Shown here: in pieces, positions 8,654 through 17,272 of the stretch | How the letters are laid out: each line of letters begins with the position of its first letter | How positions within the stretch are numbered: the stretch's first letter is position 1 | Origin: Pseudomonas sp. Irchel s3h14 | GTDB taxonomy: Bacteria; Pseudomonadota; Gammaproteobacteria; Pseudomonadales; Pseudomonadaceae | Assembly (NCBI RefSeq): GCF_900187425.1 | Contig: NZ_FYDJ01000016.1 | Location: 46,285-110,284, forward strand | Direction: 5' to 3' | Length of the DNA stretch: 64,000 nt | Made by a program: the position numbers and the translations under genes | The notes under the pieces: model-generated | What the model was told of the DNA's origin: nothing | The model's database searches: none | What the model saw: only the letters and a program-made list of their open reading frames with translations

Positions 8654-9895
8654 TTAGTGCTTAGCCAACTCCATAATCATCCGCGACAACAAGTAAATCC
8701 GCGGCGCCACACTCTCAACCTCCGCGTACTCCTCCGGCGTATGAATATTCCCGCCAACAATCCCGAATCCATCCAGCGTCGGTGTGCCCACACCCGCGGA
8801 CAAACTCGCATCCGCCGCCCCACCACTGCCCTCTTCCGTCAACTTACGGCCAATCTCCCCGTAAACCCCCTGAGCCATGGCCATCAACCGATCGGATTCC
8901 GGCGTTTGCGGCATCGGCGGCAATCCGCGCTGAAGTGTGGTGGTGACTTCTGTGTCAGCAATCAGCTTGTCTTTCGAAACCCGCGCCAGGTCCTTCTCGA
9001 TCCGGTCAAACTCTTCCGGCACCGCCGCCCGCACGTCTGCCTTGGCGGTGGCTTGATCCGGAATGACGTTGGTGCGGTCGCCGGCCTTGAGCACGGTGAA
9101 GTTGATGGTGGTTTTCTTCTCGGCGTCGCCCAGTTTGCCGAGCTGCAAAATCTGGTGCGCCGCTTCCATGGCGGCGTTGCGTCCCAGCTCCGGCGCGACA
9201 CCGGCATGAGCGGCCTTGCCCTTGACCTCGACCACGGCGGTGGCACTGCCTTTGCGCCACACCACCAGACCATCCGCCGGGCGGCCGGGTTCGAGGTTGA
9301 GGGTGACGTCGTGGGCCTTGGCGGTTTTCTTGATCAGGTCGGTGGCGATGTCCGAGCCGGTTTCTTCGCTGGCGTCGAGCAGGAAGGTGATTTGCGCGTA
9401 GTTCTTGAAGTCGAGGTTTTTCAGGACTTTGAGCGCGTAGATCCCGGCAACGATGCCGCCCTTGTCATCCATCACGCCCGGCCCGTAGGCGCGGCCGTCC
9501 TTGATGTGGAACGGACGCTCGGCGGCCGAACCTTCCTTGAAGACGGTGTCCATGTGCGCCATCAGCAAGATCTTTGCCTTGCCGGTGCCTTTCAGGGTCG
9601 CGATCACATGGCTGCTTTTGTCCGGGGTATTGGGCACCCGTTCGATGGTCGCGCCGAGTTTTTTCAGTTCGTCGATGGCGATGTCACTGACTTTCGTCAG
9701 GCCCGGTTCATAGCCGGAACCGGAGTCGATGTTCACCAAACGTTCGAGTAACTTCAGGGCTTCGTCCTTGTACTGTTCGGAATCGGCGAGGACTTGTTTG
9801 TGCGGTTCGGCGGAAACTGCGGGAGCGAAAACGCCGAGGGCGAGGGTCAGGCCAAGGCTGGTGGCCAGCAGGGAGCGAGGGCGGTTGAACGTCAT
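8654..9895 (-). CDS. Periplasmic M20 metallopeptidase, glutamate carboxypeptidase (CPG2-like)
   Basis: 413 residues from ATG 9895, close to the length of Pseudomonas carboxypeptidase G2. The N-terminus is a signal peptide (basic start, hydrophobic 'LLATSLGLTLALGVFAPAVSA'), so the enzyme is exported. Di-zinc M20 elements are visible: 'LLMAHMDTVF', 'GPGVMDDKGG' and 'DASEETGS' (catalytic Glu), and the dimerisation insert lies in the middle. It would release C-terminal glutamate from peptides or folate-like amides. In-frame codons upstream of 9895 cover a REP element and are not coding. It is monocistronic. Confidence 0.88.
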   Translation of the reverse strand: MTFNRPRSLLATSLGLTLALGVFAPAVSAEPHKQVLADSEQYKDEALKLLERLVNIDSGSGYEPGLTKVSDIAIDELKKLGATIERVPNTPDKSSHVIATLKGTGKAKILLMAHMDTVFKEGSAAERPFHIKDGRAYGPGVMDDKGGIVAGIYALKVLKNLDFKNYAQITFLLDASEETGSDIATDLIKKTAKAHDVTLNLEPGRPADGLVVWRKGSATAVVEVKGKAAHAGVAPELGRNAAMEAAHQILQLGKLGDAEKKTTINFTVLKAGDRTNVIPDQATAKADVRAAVPEEFDRIEKDLARVSKDKLIADTEVTTTLQRGLPPMPQTPESDRLMAMAQGVYGEIGRKLTEEGSGGAADASLSAGVGTPTLDGFGIVGGNIHTPEEYAEVESVAPRIYLLSRMIMELAKH

Positions 9896-9989
9896 GAATC
9901 GATCCTTGTTTCGTGTCGGGGGTGAAAAACACCCTACCTGACTACGGCGCAAGGCTCTAGACCGAATGCGACACTTGAAACGCCAAGAG

Positions 9990-10041
9990 CGGACGCGGAG
10001 CGTCCATGGCTGCATTCCCACGCAGGAGCGTGGGAACGATC
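9990..10041. repeat. Single REP unit, family A
   Basis: This carries the GGACGCGGAGCGTCC hairpin followed by CATTCCCACGC and GCGTGGGAACGATC, matching the right half of the element at 8531-8642. It sits between the starts-and-ends of two minus-strand genes (carboxypeptidase and diguanylate cyclase). Confidence 0.75.
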
Positions 10042-10046
10042 ACGTT

Positions 10047-11120
10047 TCACACCGAATCAAGTATTTCGTGATGCGATCTGCCATCGCCGCAACAGATGAC
10101 GCGGTTGCGGCCGGTGGCTTTGGCTTCGTAGAGCGCCAGGTCGGCGTCGTTGAGCCACTGGGTCGCGTCGGTGTGTGCCGGGTTGAAGGCGGCCAGGCCG
10201 ATGCTCAGGCTGACTGTCAGCGCCGGGCTCTGCTCGTAGCCCAAGGTGACGAAGCGATCACGCAGGGCATCCATGGCGGCTGCAGCGCTCGTGAGCGGAA
10301 GGTCCGGGAGGATCACGCAGAACTCGTCGCCACCGTAGCGCCCGGCAACATCCGCCGCGCGCAGGTTCTGCTTGAGCATTTTGCTCAACTGACGCAGCAC
10401 GATGTCCCCGGCAACGTGGCCGTAGGTGTCGTTGATAGATTTGAAATGGTCGATGTCGATCAGCGCAATCGCCCCGCCCTGCTGCTGACGTTTGCAACGC
10501 TGGAATTCGACCTCCAGTTGATCCTTCCAGGCGCCGTGGTTCAGCAGGCCGGTGAGGCTGTCGGTGCGGCTCAGGGCCAGCAGTTCACGCTTTTGTCGGC
10601 CGAGGGTGTGGGCCTGGCGGAAGCAGATCCAGCCCAATGCCAGCGGATACAAACACATCAAGGGCAAACAGGCATACATCTGCAGTTGGCTGGTTTTCGG
10701 GATGAAGGCGGGGGAGAAAATCAGCAGTCCGACGCCCATCCCGAGAATCTGCGCCACGGTTCCCGCCAACAGGAAACGTAAGCCGCCAATGGCCACATTG
10801 TTCATCGCCATCATGGCCAGGGTCGTCGCACCGGGCAGCGGATTGAAATGCATGGCGGCGACCCAAAAGCCGCCGAGAAAGGCGTCCACCAGCAGGTTGC
10901 GGTGTTCGGCGTGATAAGGCACTGGCGCGCGGCGCGCCCATTGATAAGCCAGGTGCGGCCAGACTACGGCGTTGAGCAGCATCACCACCCAGACCCACGG
11001 TGCAGGGTTGAGTGGATACATCGCTGCGCTCACGAGCAACAGCCCCAAAGCCAGACCCAGGGTTCGCGATGTATAGAGCCTCCTGGCCAGTGAAAGTCCT
11101 TTTCCTCCCGTTTTTTCCAT
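10047..11120 (-). CDS. Membrane diguanylate cyclase, MASE2-GGDEF (AdrA/DgcC-like)
   Basis: 357 residues from ATG 11120, preceded by an AGAGG ribosome site. The first ~175 residues hold several membrane helices resembling the MASE2 sensor domain. The C-terminal half is a GGDEF domain with an intact signature GGDEF at 263-267 and an RAAD inhibitory I-site at 254-257, exactly five residues before it. It should therefore make cyclic di-GMP from two GTP and be subject to product inhibition. The signal sensed is unknown. No partner EAL domain protein is adjacent. Confidence 0.9.
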   Translation of the reverse strand: MEKTGGKGLSLARRLYTSRTLGLALGLLLVSAAMYPLNPAPWVWVVMLLNAVVWPHLAYQWARRAPVPYHAEHRNLLVDAFLGGFWVAAMHFNPLPGATTLAMMAMNNVAIGGLRFLLAGTVAQILGMGVGLLIFSPAFIPKTSQLQMYACLPLMCLYPLALGWICFRQAHTLGRQKRELLALSRTDSLTGLLNHGAWKDQLEVEFQRCKRQQQGGAIALIDIDHFKSINDTYGHVAGDIVLRQLSKMLKQNLRAADVAGRYGGDEFCVILPDLPLTSAAAAMDALRDRFVTLGYEQSPALTVSLSIGLAAFNPAHTDATQWLNDADLALYEAKATGRNRVICCGDGRSHHEILDSV

Positions 11121-11318
11121 AGAGGCCTCTGCGCCACTGCACGGAACCTGAAAACACAAGGGTTTCAAGTGTGGTGAGAGTCTATCAGGGCAACGGCAAA
11201 TAGCCATCACCGGCTGGCGGTCTGAATACCAAGGCATAGCCATGAGGCGAGCGCCCAATGTTTGGCTATACATGAAAGGAGGGTTCGATCAATAACGATA
11301 AAAAAGGAGGCCCATGCA

Positions 11319-11512
11319 TAATGCCGATCAGTTAGCCAAAACGCGATCCGTAGCAGCTGGCGAAGCCTGCGTTCGGCTGCGCAGCAGTCGTGAAATCAGA
11401 CGATGCGGTGTTTCAGGAAGACTGCAAACTCAGGTTTTACGACTGCTGCGCAGCCGAACGCAGGCTTCGCCAGCTGCTACGGATTGTGTCGTTCCTTAAC
11501 TGATCGGTATTA
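11319..11512. mobile_element. 194-bp MITE-like element with 16-bp terminal inverted repeats and 10-bp target duplication
   Basis: The ends TAATGCCGATCAGTTA (11319-11334) and TAACTGATCGGTATTA (11497-11512) are inverted repeats with one mismatch. They are flanked by an exact 10-base direct repeat GGCCCATGCA at 11309-11318 and 11513-11522, the footprint of a transposition event. The element encodes no protein and carries a REP pair inside. It landed across the start of the monooxygenase gene, so the original AAAAAGGAGG ribosome site is now on the far side while a duplicated ATG remains. A 10-base duplication would suit an IS4-type transposase acting in trans; that assignment is inference. Confidence 0.8.
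11350..11480. repeat. REP pair, family B (GTAGCAGCTGGCG type), nested in the MITE
   Basis: The arms GTAGCAGCTGGCGAAGCC and GGCTTCGCCAGCTGCTAC are complementary and each is followed by the GTTCGGCTGCGCAGCAGTCG hairpin. The same family occurs at 13693-13837, 15360-15490 and 48998-49144, with a small remnant at 42586-42619. Confidence 0.85.
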
Positions 11513-11517
11513 GGCCC

Positions 11518-12705
11518 ATGCAGACCTTTCAAGTGTTGATCATCGGCAGCGGATTTGGCGGCCAGTGCGCGGCGATCAATTTGCTCAAGGCAGGCATCGA
11601 CGATTTCCGCCTGCTGGAACGCCGGGACTTTTTCGGCGGTACCGGTGCCAAAACACCTACCCTGGTGCCGCGGTCGACGTGCCCTCGCCGCTCTATTCGC
11701 TGCCCTTCGCGCCCTACCGCTGGACGCAAATGTTCGCCGAACAGACCGAACTGCACCACTACACCCAGTACGTGGTGGAGCACTTCGGCCTGCGAGACAA
11801 TTCCAACCATTGCCCCGGATGTCGAGCATTTGCATGTGTTCCAGCGCACGCCTCACTGGGTATTGCCTCGTGCCGACCGTGCCTTTGGGCCATTCCAGCG
11901 TTGGTTACTGGGGCTCAAACCGGCCTACAAACTGTTGCGCTGGATGATCTACTGGCAGTTTGAAACCCGGGTGATTGCCTTCAAGTATTCGAAACCAGCG
12001 ATCCGCTTGGTCCAGCAACACGCCCTGCGCTTTCTCAAACGGCAAGTGCCCGACCCCCAATTACGGCAAAAACTGACACCCGACTACGTCATCGGCTGCA
12101 AACGGGTGATCATCTCAAGCACCCTGTACCCGGCGCTGGGCCGCAGTAACGTGAGCCTGCACAGCCGCGAGCAAGGCATCGCCGCCATCGATGAAACCGG
12201 CATCGTCACCCGGGACGGCCAACACATCGACCTGGACCTGATCGTCTGGTCCACCGGTTACGACGCCACCGACGGGGTGATTTCTTACCCGGTCACCGGC
12301 AAAAACGGCACACAACTCAAAGATTTCTGGGCCCGGTACCCGCGGGCCTATCTCGGCACCAGCCTGCCGGACTTCCCCAACCTGTTTATCGTCACCGGTC
12401 CCAACACGGGCATCGGCCACACCTCGGCGCTGTTCATCATCGAGTCTCAGATGAACTACATTCTGGATTGCATCCGCACGTTAAAAGAACACGGTTTGCG
12501 CAGCATCGAAGTACGCCCCGAAGCAGAACGTACCTACACTGAAATGATCCACCGGGAGATGGAACGCACGGTATGGAAGTCCGGGGGCTGCCACAGTTGG
12601 TATCAAAGCAAGAGCGGTCATGTGATTGCGATGTTTCCGGGGTTCAGTTTCAGCTATCACCGGTTGACCAGGGCGCTGAAACCCGCTGATCACATTCTGT
12701 CCTGA
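11518..12705 (+). pseudogene. Flavin-containing (Baeyer-Villiger type) monooxygenase, decayed
   Basis: The N-terminus has the FAD motif ('LIIGSGFGGQCAAINL') and the C-terminal half aligns with class B monooxygenases ('HVFQRTPHWVLPRAD', 'LIVWSTGYDATDG', 'TGPNTGIGHTSALFIIESQ'). Between them the frame is wrong. After 'FFGGT' one T is missing at 11643/11644 (GGTACC-GGTGCC where a Trp codon TGG is expected). The +1 frame then reads the expected 'CQNTYPGAAVDVPSPLYS' up to about 11800, where roughly 300 bases are absent before 'TIAPDVEHLHVF'. The lost part should hold the Baeyer-Villiger fingerprint and the NADPH-binding GxGxxA motif. The open frame of 395 codons is thus an accident of two compensating lesions, and a MITE interrupts its ribosome site. 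Confidence 0.85.
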
Positions 12706-12727
12706 TCACGTAAAAGGAAGATGCCTG

Positions 12728-13669
12728 ATGCTTTTGTTGGTTGTCGCAATCGCAGTTTTCGTGGCCTGGAGCTGGTTGAGTTACCCGGCCATCGGTCATT
12801 GGCTCTATGCCTTGAACATGTCGATAGAGGCCAAGCTGTATGGACTGCACAAAATTGTCGTGCCTATCGCCGAAATGACCGTCTCGACCTGGCAAGGCGG
12901 GCCGTACGAAGCGTCCAGCAGCGTGCTGATGCTCCATGGCTACAGCGCCGACAAGAACATCTGGCTGCGCTTTGCCCGGCACTTTGTCGGCAACTATCGG
13001 GTGATCATCCCCGACATCGCCGGCCATGGCGAAACCGGCTTCAAGGCGGGCGGCGGCTACGACATTCCCTTGCAGGCCAAGCGGATGATCCAGTTGCTCG
13101 ATGTCTGCGGCGTCGAGAAAGTCCACGTGATCGGCAACTCGATGGGCGGCTACATGGCAGCGTGGCTGGCGGCCACGTACCCGGATCGCATTGTTTCGTT
13201 GGCTCTGATCGACCCCGCGGGTGTCACCGCCCCCGAAGCCAGCGACCTGGAGCGGCATTTGGCCAAGGGCCACAACCCGTTCCTGATTCATTCACGGGAA
13301 GAATTCCAGCGCTTCTATGCCATGACCATGGCCGAACCGCCGTGGGTACCCAAGGTGGTGCTGGACGCCATCGCTCAGCGCTATGAACAGCAACGCGAGG
13401 AGCTGGAAGAAATGTTCAGGGACTTGCGCGCCAGCCCGCCGATGGAGCCAAAACTGCCCGACATCAAGTGCCAGGCGCTGTTGCTGTGGGGCCACAAGGA
13501 CCGCTTGATCGATGTCAGCAGCGTGGCGATCTGGAGCAAAGGCATCGCCGATCTGCGAGTGGAAGTCTGGGACCACACCGGCCATATGCCGATGGTGGAA
13601 CAACCGACGAACACGGCGCGGCTGTATCGGGAATTTTTGGCATCGCTGCGTTCTGAACTTCCTGTGTAG
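12728..13669 (+). CDS. Membrane-anchored alpha/beta hydrolase
   Basis: 313 residues starting with a hydrophobic helix ('LLLVVAIAVFVAWSWLSYPAIG'), so probably inner-membrane anchored. The hydrolase core shows 'LMLHGYSADKNIWLRF' (oxyanion side), nucleophile elbow GNSMGG with Ser138, the acid in 'LLLWGHKDRLIDV' and the His in 'DHTGHMPMVEQP'. It is a lipase/esterase-type fold of unknown substrate. It follows the ruined monooxygenase by 22 bases; a Baeyer-Villiger enzyme makes esters that a hydrolase would cleave, so the two may once have worked in sequence. An AAGGAAG site precedes the start. Confidence 0.85.
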   Translation: MLLLVVAIAVFVAWSWLSYPAIGHWLYALNMSIEAKLYGLHKIVVPIAEMTVSTWQGGPYEASSSVLMLHGYSADKNIWLRFARHFVGNYRVIIPDIAGHGETGFKAGGGYDIPLQAKRMIQLLDVCGVEKVHVIGNSMGGYMAAWLAATYPDRIVSLALIDPAGVTAPEASDLERHLAKGHNPFLIHSREEFQRFYAMTMAEPPWVPKVVLDAIAQRYEQQREELEEMFRDLRASPPMEPKLPDIKCQALLLWGHKDRLIDVSSVAIWSKGIADLRVEVWDHTGHMPMVEQPTNTARLYREFLASLRSELPV

Positions 13670-13692
13670 CAGCTGCCAGACACCGCGCCCCT

Positions 13693-13837
13693 GTAGCAGC
13701 TGCCGAGCCTGCGAGGCTGCGTTCGGCTGCGAAGCAGTCGTGAAATCAGCCACTGCGGTGTGTCAGAAGGAACGTGCATACAGGGTTTGCGACTGCTCCG
13801 CAGCCGAACGCAGCCTCGCAGGCTCGGCAGCTGCTAC
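13693..13837. repeat. REP pair, family B
   Basis: Arms GTAGCAGCTGCCGAGCC and GGCTCGGCAGCTGCTAC are complementary, with the GTTCGGCTGC hairpin inside each. An extra half-arm copy precedes it at about 13667-13676 and another GCTGCTAC follows to 13848. It lies between two plus-strand genes. Confidence 0.85.
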
Positions 13838-13958
13838 AAGCTGCTACAACCAGCAGTCCTTTGCAGAATGAAGTTCGTAAGATTCTTCGTTTGTCGGCGC
13901 CGCGCAAGGCTGCGATCTTTTCCCGCATCCTCTACATCACCGCATCAGGAATTCTTTC

Positions 13959-15329
13959 ATGAGTCACCCGAACTTCGTCAGCCCTGACCTGATCCGCCAA
14001 CGCTTTTCCAAAGCGATGTCCGACATGTACCGCGAAGAAGTGCCGCTGTACGGCGCGCTGATGGAACTGGTGGAACAGACCAACCACCACGTACTGGACA
14101 GCGATCCACAGATCGCCCGACAGTTGAATAGCACCGGTGAAATCCAGCGCCTGGACCTGGAGCGGCATGGCGCGATCCGTGTCGGCACCGCCGATGAACT
14201 GGCCACCCTCGCCCGGCTGTTTGCGGTGATGGGCATGCAGCCGGTGGGTTATTACGACCTGACCCCGGCCGGCGTGCCGGTGCACTCCACGGCTTTTCGC
14301 GCGGTGCATGAGGCGGCGTTGCAGGTCAGCCCGTTCAGGGTGTTCACCTCCCTGCTGCGCCTGGAACTGATCGAGGACCTGGAACTGCGAGCGTTCGCCC
14401 AATCGGTGCTGGATAAGCGTTCGATCTTCACGCCCACCGCGCTGACCCTCATCGATCGCGCCGAAACCCGGGGAGGCCTCACCGAACAGGAGGCCCAGGA
14501 CTTCGTCGAGCAGGCGCTGGAAACGTTCCGTTGGCACCACACCGCCACCGTGACCGCCGAGCAGTACCGCAAACTCAGCGCCCAGCATCGTCTGATCGCC
14601 GACGTGGTGGCGTTCACCGGCCCGCATATCAACCACCTGACGCCGCGCACCCTGGACATCGACATCGTCCAGGCGCAAATGCCTGCCCACGGCATCACCC
14701 CCAAAGCGGTAATCGAAGGCCCGCCCCGCCGTCAGTGCCCGATCCTGCTGCGCCAGACCAGTTTCAAGGCGCTGGACGAGCCTGTCGCCTTCACCGATCA
14801 ACCCCAGACTCACGGCAGCCACAGCGCTCGTTTTGGCGAGATCGAGCAACGCGGCGCGGCGCTCACGCCCAAAGGCCGGGCGCTTTACGACCGTTTGCTC
14901 AACGCTGCCCGGGATGAATTGAAAGACTTCCCCAATGAGGCCAATGCCACACGTTACAACGCGCTGATGGCGCAGCACTTTGCAGAATTCCCTGACACCG
15001 TTGAAGGTATGCGCCAACAGGAACTGGCGTACTTTCGCTACTTCGTCACGGAAAAAGGTATGGGGGCCGACGAGTTGAAATCGTGGTCGCTGGAAGATCT
15101 GCTCAGCGGCGGGTATTTGCAGGTTGAACCGTTGGTGTACGAAGATTTCCTGCCAGTCAGCGCTGCGGGGATTTTTCAGTCGAACCTGGGGGATGCGGCG
15201 CAAACCCACTATGGCGTGCAATCGAACCGGCAGGTGTTTGAGAAGGCGCTGGGTCGATCGACGATCGATGAGTTGGCGTTGTATGCCGAGACGCAGCGGC
15301 GCTCGATCGAGGAATGTTTCGCGCATTGA
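13959..15329 (+). CDS. hglS: 2-oxoadipate dioxygenase/decarboxylase (D-2-hydroxyglutarate synthase, DUF1338)
   Basis: 456 residues of the DUF1338/YdcJ family, whose Pseudomonas member HglS converts 2-oxoadipate to D-2-hydroxyglutarate with release of CO2, an Fe(II)-dependent step of lysine catabolism. The three metal ligands known for HglS fall at the same numbers here: His70 ('ERHGAIR'), His226 ('HINHLTPR') and Glu294 ('RFGEIEQRG'), and Arg74 is also present. The gene stands alone between REP pairs, away from other lysine genes. Length and active site are intact, so it is probably functional. Confidence 0.9.
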   Translation: MSHPNFVSPDLIRQRFSKAMSDMYREEVPLYGALMELVEQTNHHVLDSDPQIARQLNSTGEIQRLDLERHGAIRVGTADELATLARLFAVMGMQPVGYYDLTPAGVPVHSTAFRAVHEAALQVSPFRVFTSLLRLELIEDLELRAFAQSVLDKRSIFTPTALTLIDRAETRGGLTEQEAQDFVEQALETFRWHHTATVTAEQYRKLSAQHRLIADVVAFTGPHINHLTPRTLDIDIVQAQMPAHGITPKAVIEGPPRRQCPILLRQTSFKALDEPVAFTDQPQTHGSHSARFGEIEQRGAALTPKGRALYDRLLNAARDELKDFPNEANATRYNALMAQHFAEFPDTVEGMRQQELAYFRYFVTEKGMGADELKSWSLEDLLSGGYLQVEPLVYEDFLPVSAAGIFQSNLGDAAQTHYGVQSNRQVFEKALGRSTIDELALYAETQRRSIEECFAH

Positions 15330-15359
15330 GCCTCGCTGTCTGAGGCGTGGCACGAACCT

Positions 15360-15490
15360 GTAGCAGCTGGCGCAGCCTGCGTTCGGCTGCGAAGCGGTCG
15401 TTGTATCCGCCGCCGCGGTCTTTCAGACAAACCGTGTTTGCCGGTTTTACGACTGCTGCGCAGCCGAACGCAGGCTGCGCCAGCTGCTAC
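15360..15490. repeat. REP pair, family B
   Basis: Arms GTAGCAGCTGGCGCAGCC and GGCTGCGCCAGCTGCTAC are complementary, and the inner hairpins carry GTTCGGCTGC. It separates the convergent hglS and PfpI-like genes, where such a hairpin may also act as a transcription end. Confidence 0.85.
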
Positions 15491-15499
15491 ACGTCAGAC

Positions 15500-16177
15500 T
15501 TAGCGGAGCTTCGCCAACAGTTCTTGTGCCGCCGCTTCAGAGGAAGCCGGATTCTGACCGGTAATCAGCAAACCATCAGTGAGCACATAACTCGCCCAGT
15601 CAGCACCTTTGGAATAGACACCACCCTTCTCCTTAAGCATGTCCTCCACCAAAAACGGCACGACCTTCGTCAGTTGCACTGCCTCCTCTTCAGAATTGGT
15701 AAACCCCGTCACGCGCTTGCCTTTGACCAGCGGCTGGCCGTCCGCGCCCTTGACGTGACGCAACACACCCGGCGCGTGGCAGACGGCCGCGACCGGTTTG
15801 CCCGCCTGGGAAAACGCCTCGATCAGAGCAATCGAAATTTTGTCTTCGGCCAAATCCCACAGCGGGCCATGGCCGCCCGGGTAGAAAATCGCATCGTAAT
15901 CTTCAGCCCTCGCGCTGCTTAGCAGAGCGGTAGATGCCAATGCTGACTGGGCGGCGGGGTCTTTGCGAAAGCGCTCGGTGGCCGCAGTTTGCGCGTCCGG
16001 CTCGTCGCTTTTTGGGTCCAGCGGTGGTTGACCACCCTTGGGCGAGGCCAGGGTCAACTGAGCGCCGGCGTCTTTAAAGGCAAAGTACGGTGCGGCGAAT
16101 TCCTCCAGCCAAAAGCCGGTTTTCTTACCCGTGTCACCCAATTGATCGTGTGACGTTAGAACCATCAGGATTTTCAT
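15500..16177 (-). CDS. DJ-1/PfpI-superfamily protein, Hsp31/glyoxalase III-like
   Basis: 225 residues from ATG 16177, chosen for the strong AAGGAGAAC ribosome site just before it. The nucleophile elbow is 'AAVCHAPGVL' with the conserved Cys, and 'IFYPGGHGPLWDL' and 'TGFTNSEEEAVQL' are typical of the larger DJ-1 branch that includes fungal Hsp31 and other glutathione-independent glyoxalases. The expected role is methylglyoxal detoxification or protein repair in the cytoplasm. There is no signal peptide and no operon partner. Confidence 0.82.
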   Translation of the reverse strand: MKILMVLTSHDQLGDTGKKTGFWLEEFAAPYFAFKDAGAQLTLASPKGGQPPLDPKSDEPDAQTAATERFRKDPAAQSALASTALLSSARAEDYDAIFYPGGHGPLWDLAEDKISIALIEAFSQAGKPVAAVCHAPGVLRHVKGADGQPLVKGKRVTGFTNSEEEAVQLTKVVPFLVEDMLKEKGGVYSKGADWASYVLTDGLLITGQNPASSEAAAQELLAKLR

Positions 16178-16331
16178 GTCGTTCTCCTTGAGTTCGCAGT
16201 TGTTCATTCATCTCGGCGCTGAGTTTGACCTCCAGGCTGCAGCATTCGTTGCACCTGTCACCCTAGCGGTTCTGCTACCGGTTTTCGGCAAATCAGACGA
16301 TGGGTCACCGAATGATGGCTAACCGCCTTGA

Positions 16332-16453
16332 TGCGCAAGAAGTTGCGCACTCAACGCTGCGAAAGCCCTTCCCGCGACGCTGATCGCCCGGCCCGTCAGG
16401 CGCTCCAGCCAAGTGCGCAAGAAGTTGCGCAGTACTGCGCAACTTCTTGCGCA
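16332..16453. promoter_or_regulatory. Three 18-bp palindromic sites upstream of hcp (candidate enhancer)
   Basis: TGCGCAAGAAGTTGCGCA occurs at 16332-16349 and 16414-16431, and its exact reverse complement at 16436-16453. Centres are 82 and 22 bases apart, the last about two helical turns. They lie roughly 120-220 bases upstream of the start point predicted from the sigma54-type promoter at 16539, the usual distance for a bacterial enhancer-binding protein. The 445 bases between the PfpI-like gene and hcp contain nothing else I recognise. The protein bound is not known from sequence. Confidence 0.7.
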
Positions 16454-16538
16454 CATTCACCGGCGATCGCTGCCGAACCTTCTCCGCGAGATCTAAAAAA
16501 CCTCTCAACCGCCTGATTTATATAGCCTTAACCGCTTC

Positions 16539-16554
16539 TGGCACGGACCTTGAT
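16539..16554 (+). promoter_or_regulatory. Sigma54-type (-24/-12) promoter of hcp
   Basis: TGGCACGGACCTTGAT matches TGGCACG-N4-TTGCW at all -24 positions and at TTG of the -12 element; the C of the -12 GC is A. Transcription would begin near 16563-16566, giving a leader of about 58 bases before the AAGGAG ribosome site and ATG 16623. Sigma54 control of orphan hcp genes is known in several gamma-proteobacteria. The -12 mismatch is the main doubt. Confidence 0.65.
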
Positions 16555-16622
16555 AACAGTCAGGCACCCACCGGGCGATACCGCCTCCCGGGCACCCTTA
16601 ACTTTTAGCAAGGAGCACATCC

Positions 16623-17141
16623 ATGGCTACACCAGCGTACATGTCCGTCACTGGCGAGAAACAAGGTCTGATCACTGCCGGCGCGTTCACTGCCGACTCG
16701 GTTGGCAACACCTACCAGGAAGGTCACGAAGACCAGGTCATGGTTCAGGGTTTCCAGCACGAAGTGATCATCCCGCGTGACCCGCAGTCCGGCCAACCTA
16801 CTGGTCAGCGCGTTCACAAGCCAGTTGTCATCACCAAAGTGTTCGACAAGGCTTCCCCACTGCTGCTGGCTGCCCTGACTTCGGGCGAGCGCATGACCAC
16901 TATCGAAATCAAGTGGTACCGCACCTCGGCTCAAGGCACACAAGAGCACTACTACACCACCAAACTTGAAGACGCGATCATCGTGGACATCAAGGACTAC
17001 ATGCACAACTGCCAAGATCCGGCGAACTCGCACTTCACCCACCTGGAAGACGTGCATTTCACCTACCGCAAAATCACCTGGACCCACGAAGTATCCGGTA
17101 CTTCGGGTTCCGATGACTGGCGTTCCCCGGTCGCTGGCTAA
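16623..17141 (+). CDS. hcp: Type VI secretion tube protein Hcp
   Basis: 172 residues of the Hcp1 family, the hexameric ring protein that stacks into the T6SS inner tube and is also an effector chaperone. Recognisable segments are 'YMSVTGEKQGLITAG', 'DQVMVQGFQHEVIIPRD' and 'HKPVVITKVFDKASPLL', with the C-terminal 'YRKITWTHEVSGTSGSDDW'. It has an AAGGAG ribosome site. No sheath, baseplate or membrane-complex genes occur in the window, so this is an orphan hcp-vgrG locus served by an apparatus encoded elsewhere. Its codon use is that of a highly expressed gene. Confidence 0.95.
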   Translation: MATPAYMSVTGEKQGLITAGAFTADSVGNTYQEGHEDQVMVQGFQHEVIIPRDPQSGQPTGQRVHKPVVITKVFDKASPLLLAALTSGERMTTIEIKWYRTSAQGTQEHYYTTKLEDAIIVDIKDYMHNCQDPANSHFTHLEDVHFTYRKITWTHEVSGTSGSDDWRSPVAG

Positions 17142-17272
17142 GTCTGGCCGACCGTTTCAAGCATCGGCCAGCTCTGCTGGTCGATGTTGTTTCCGCCCTT
17201 CCAGAATTTTGCGTCTGCTGATTCCTGTTTCAGGTATCGGTTTACGCCGCTGCACTGCACGAGGAACAAGGG

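Noticed and set aside
16332..16453. Repeated 18-mers considered as a CRISPR array
   Set aside because: Only three units, one inverted, with unequal spacing, and each is itself palindromic; this fits protein-binding sites. No cas genes are present.
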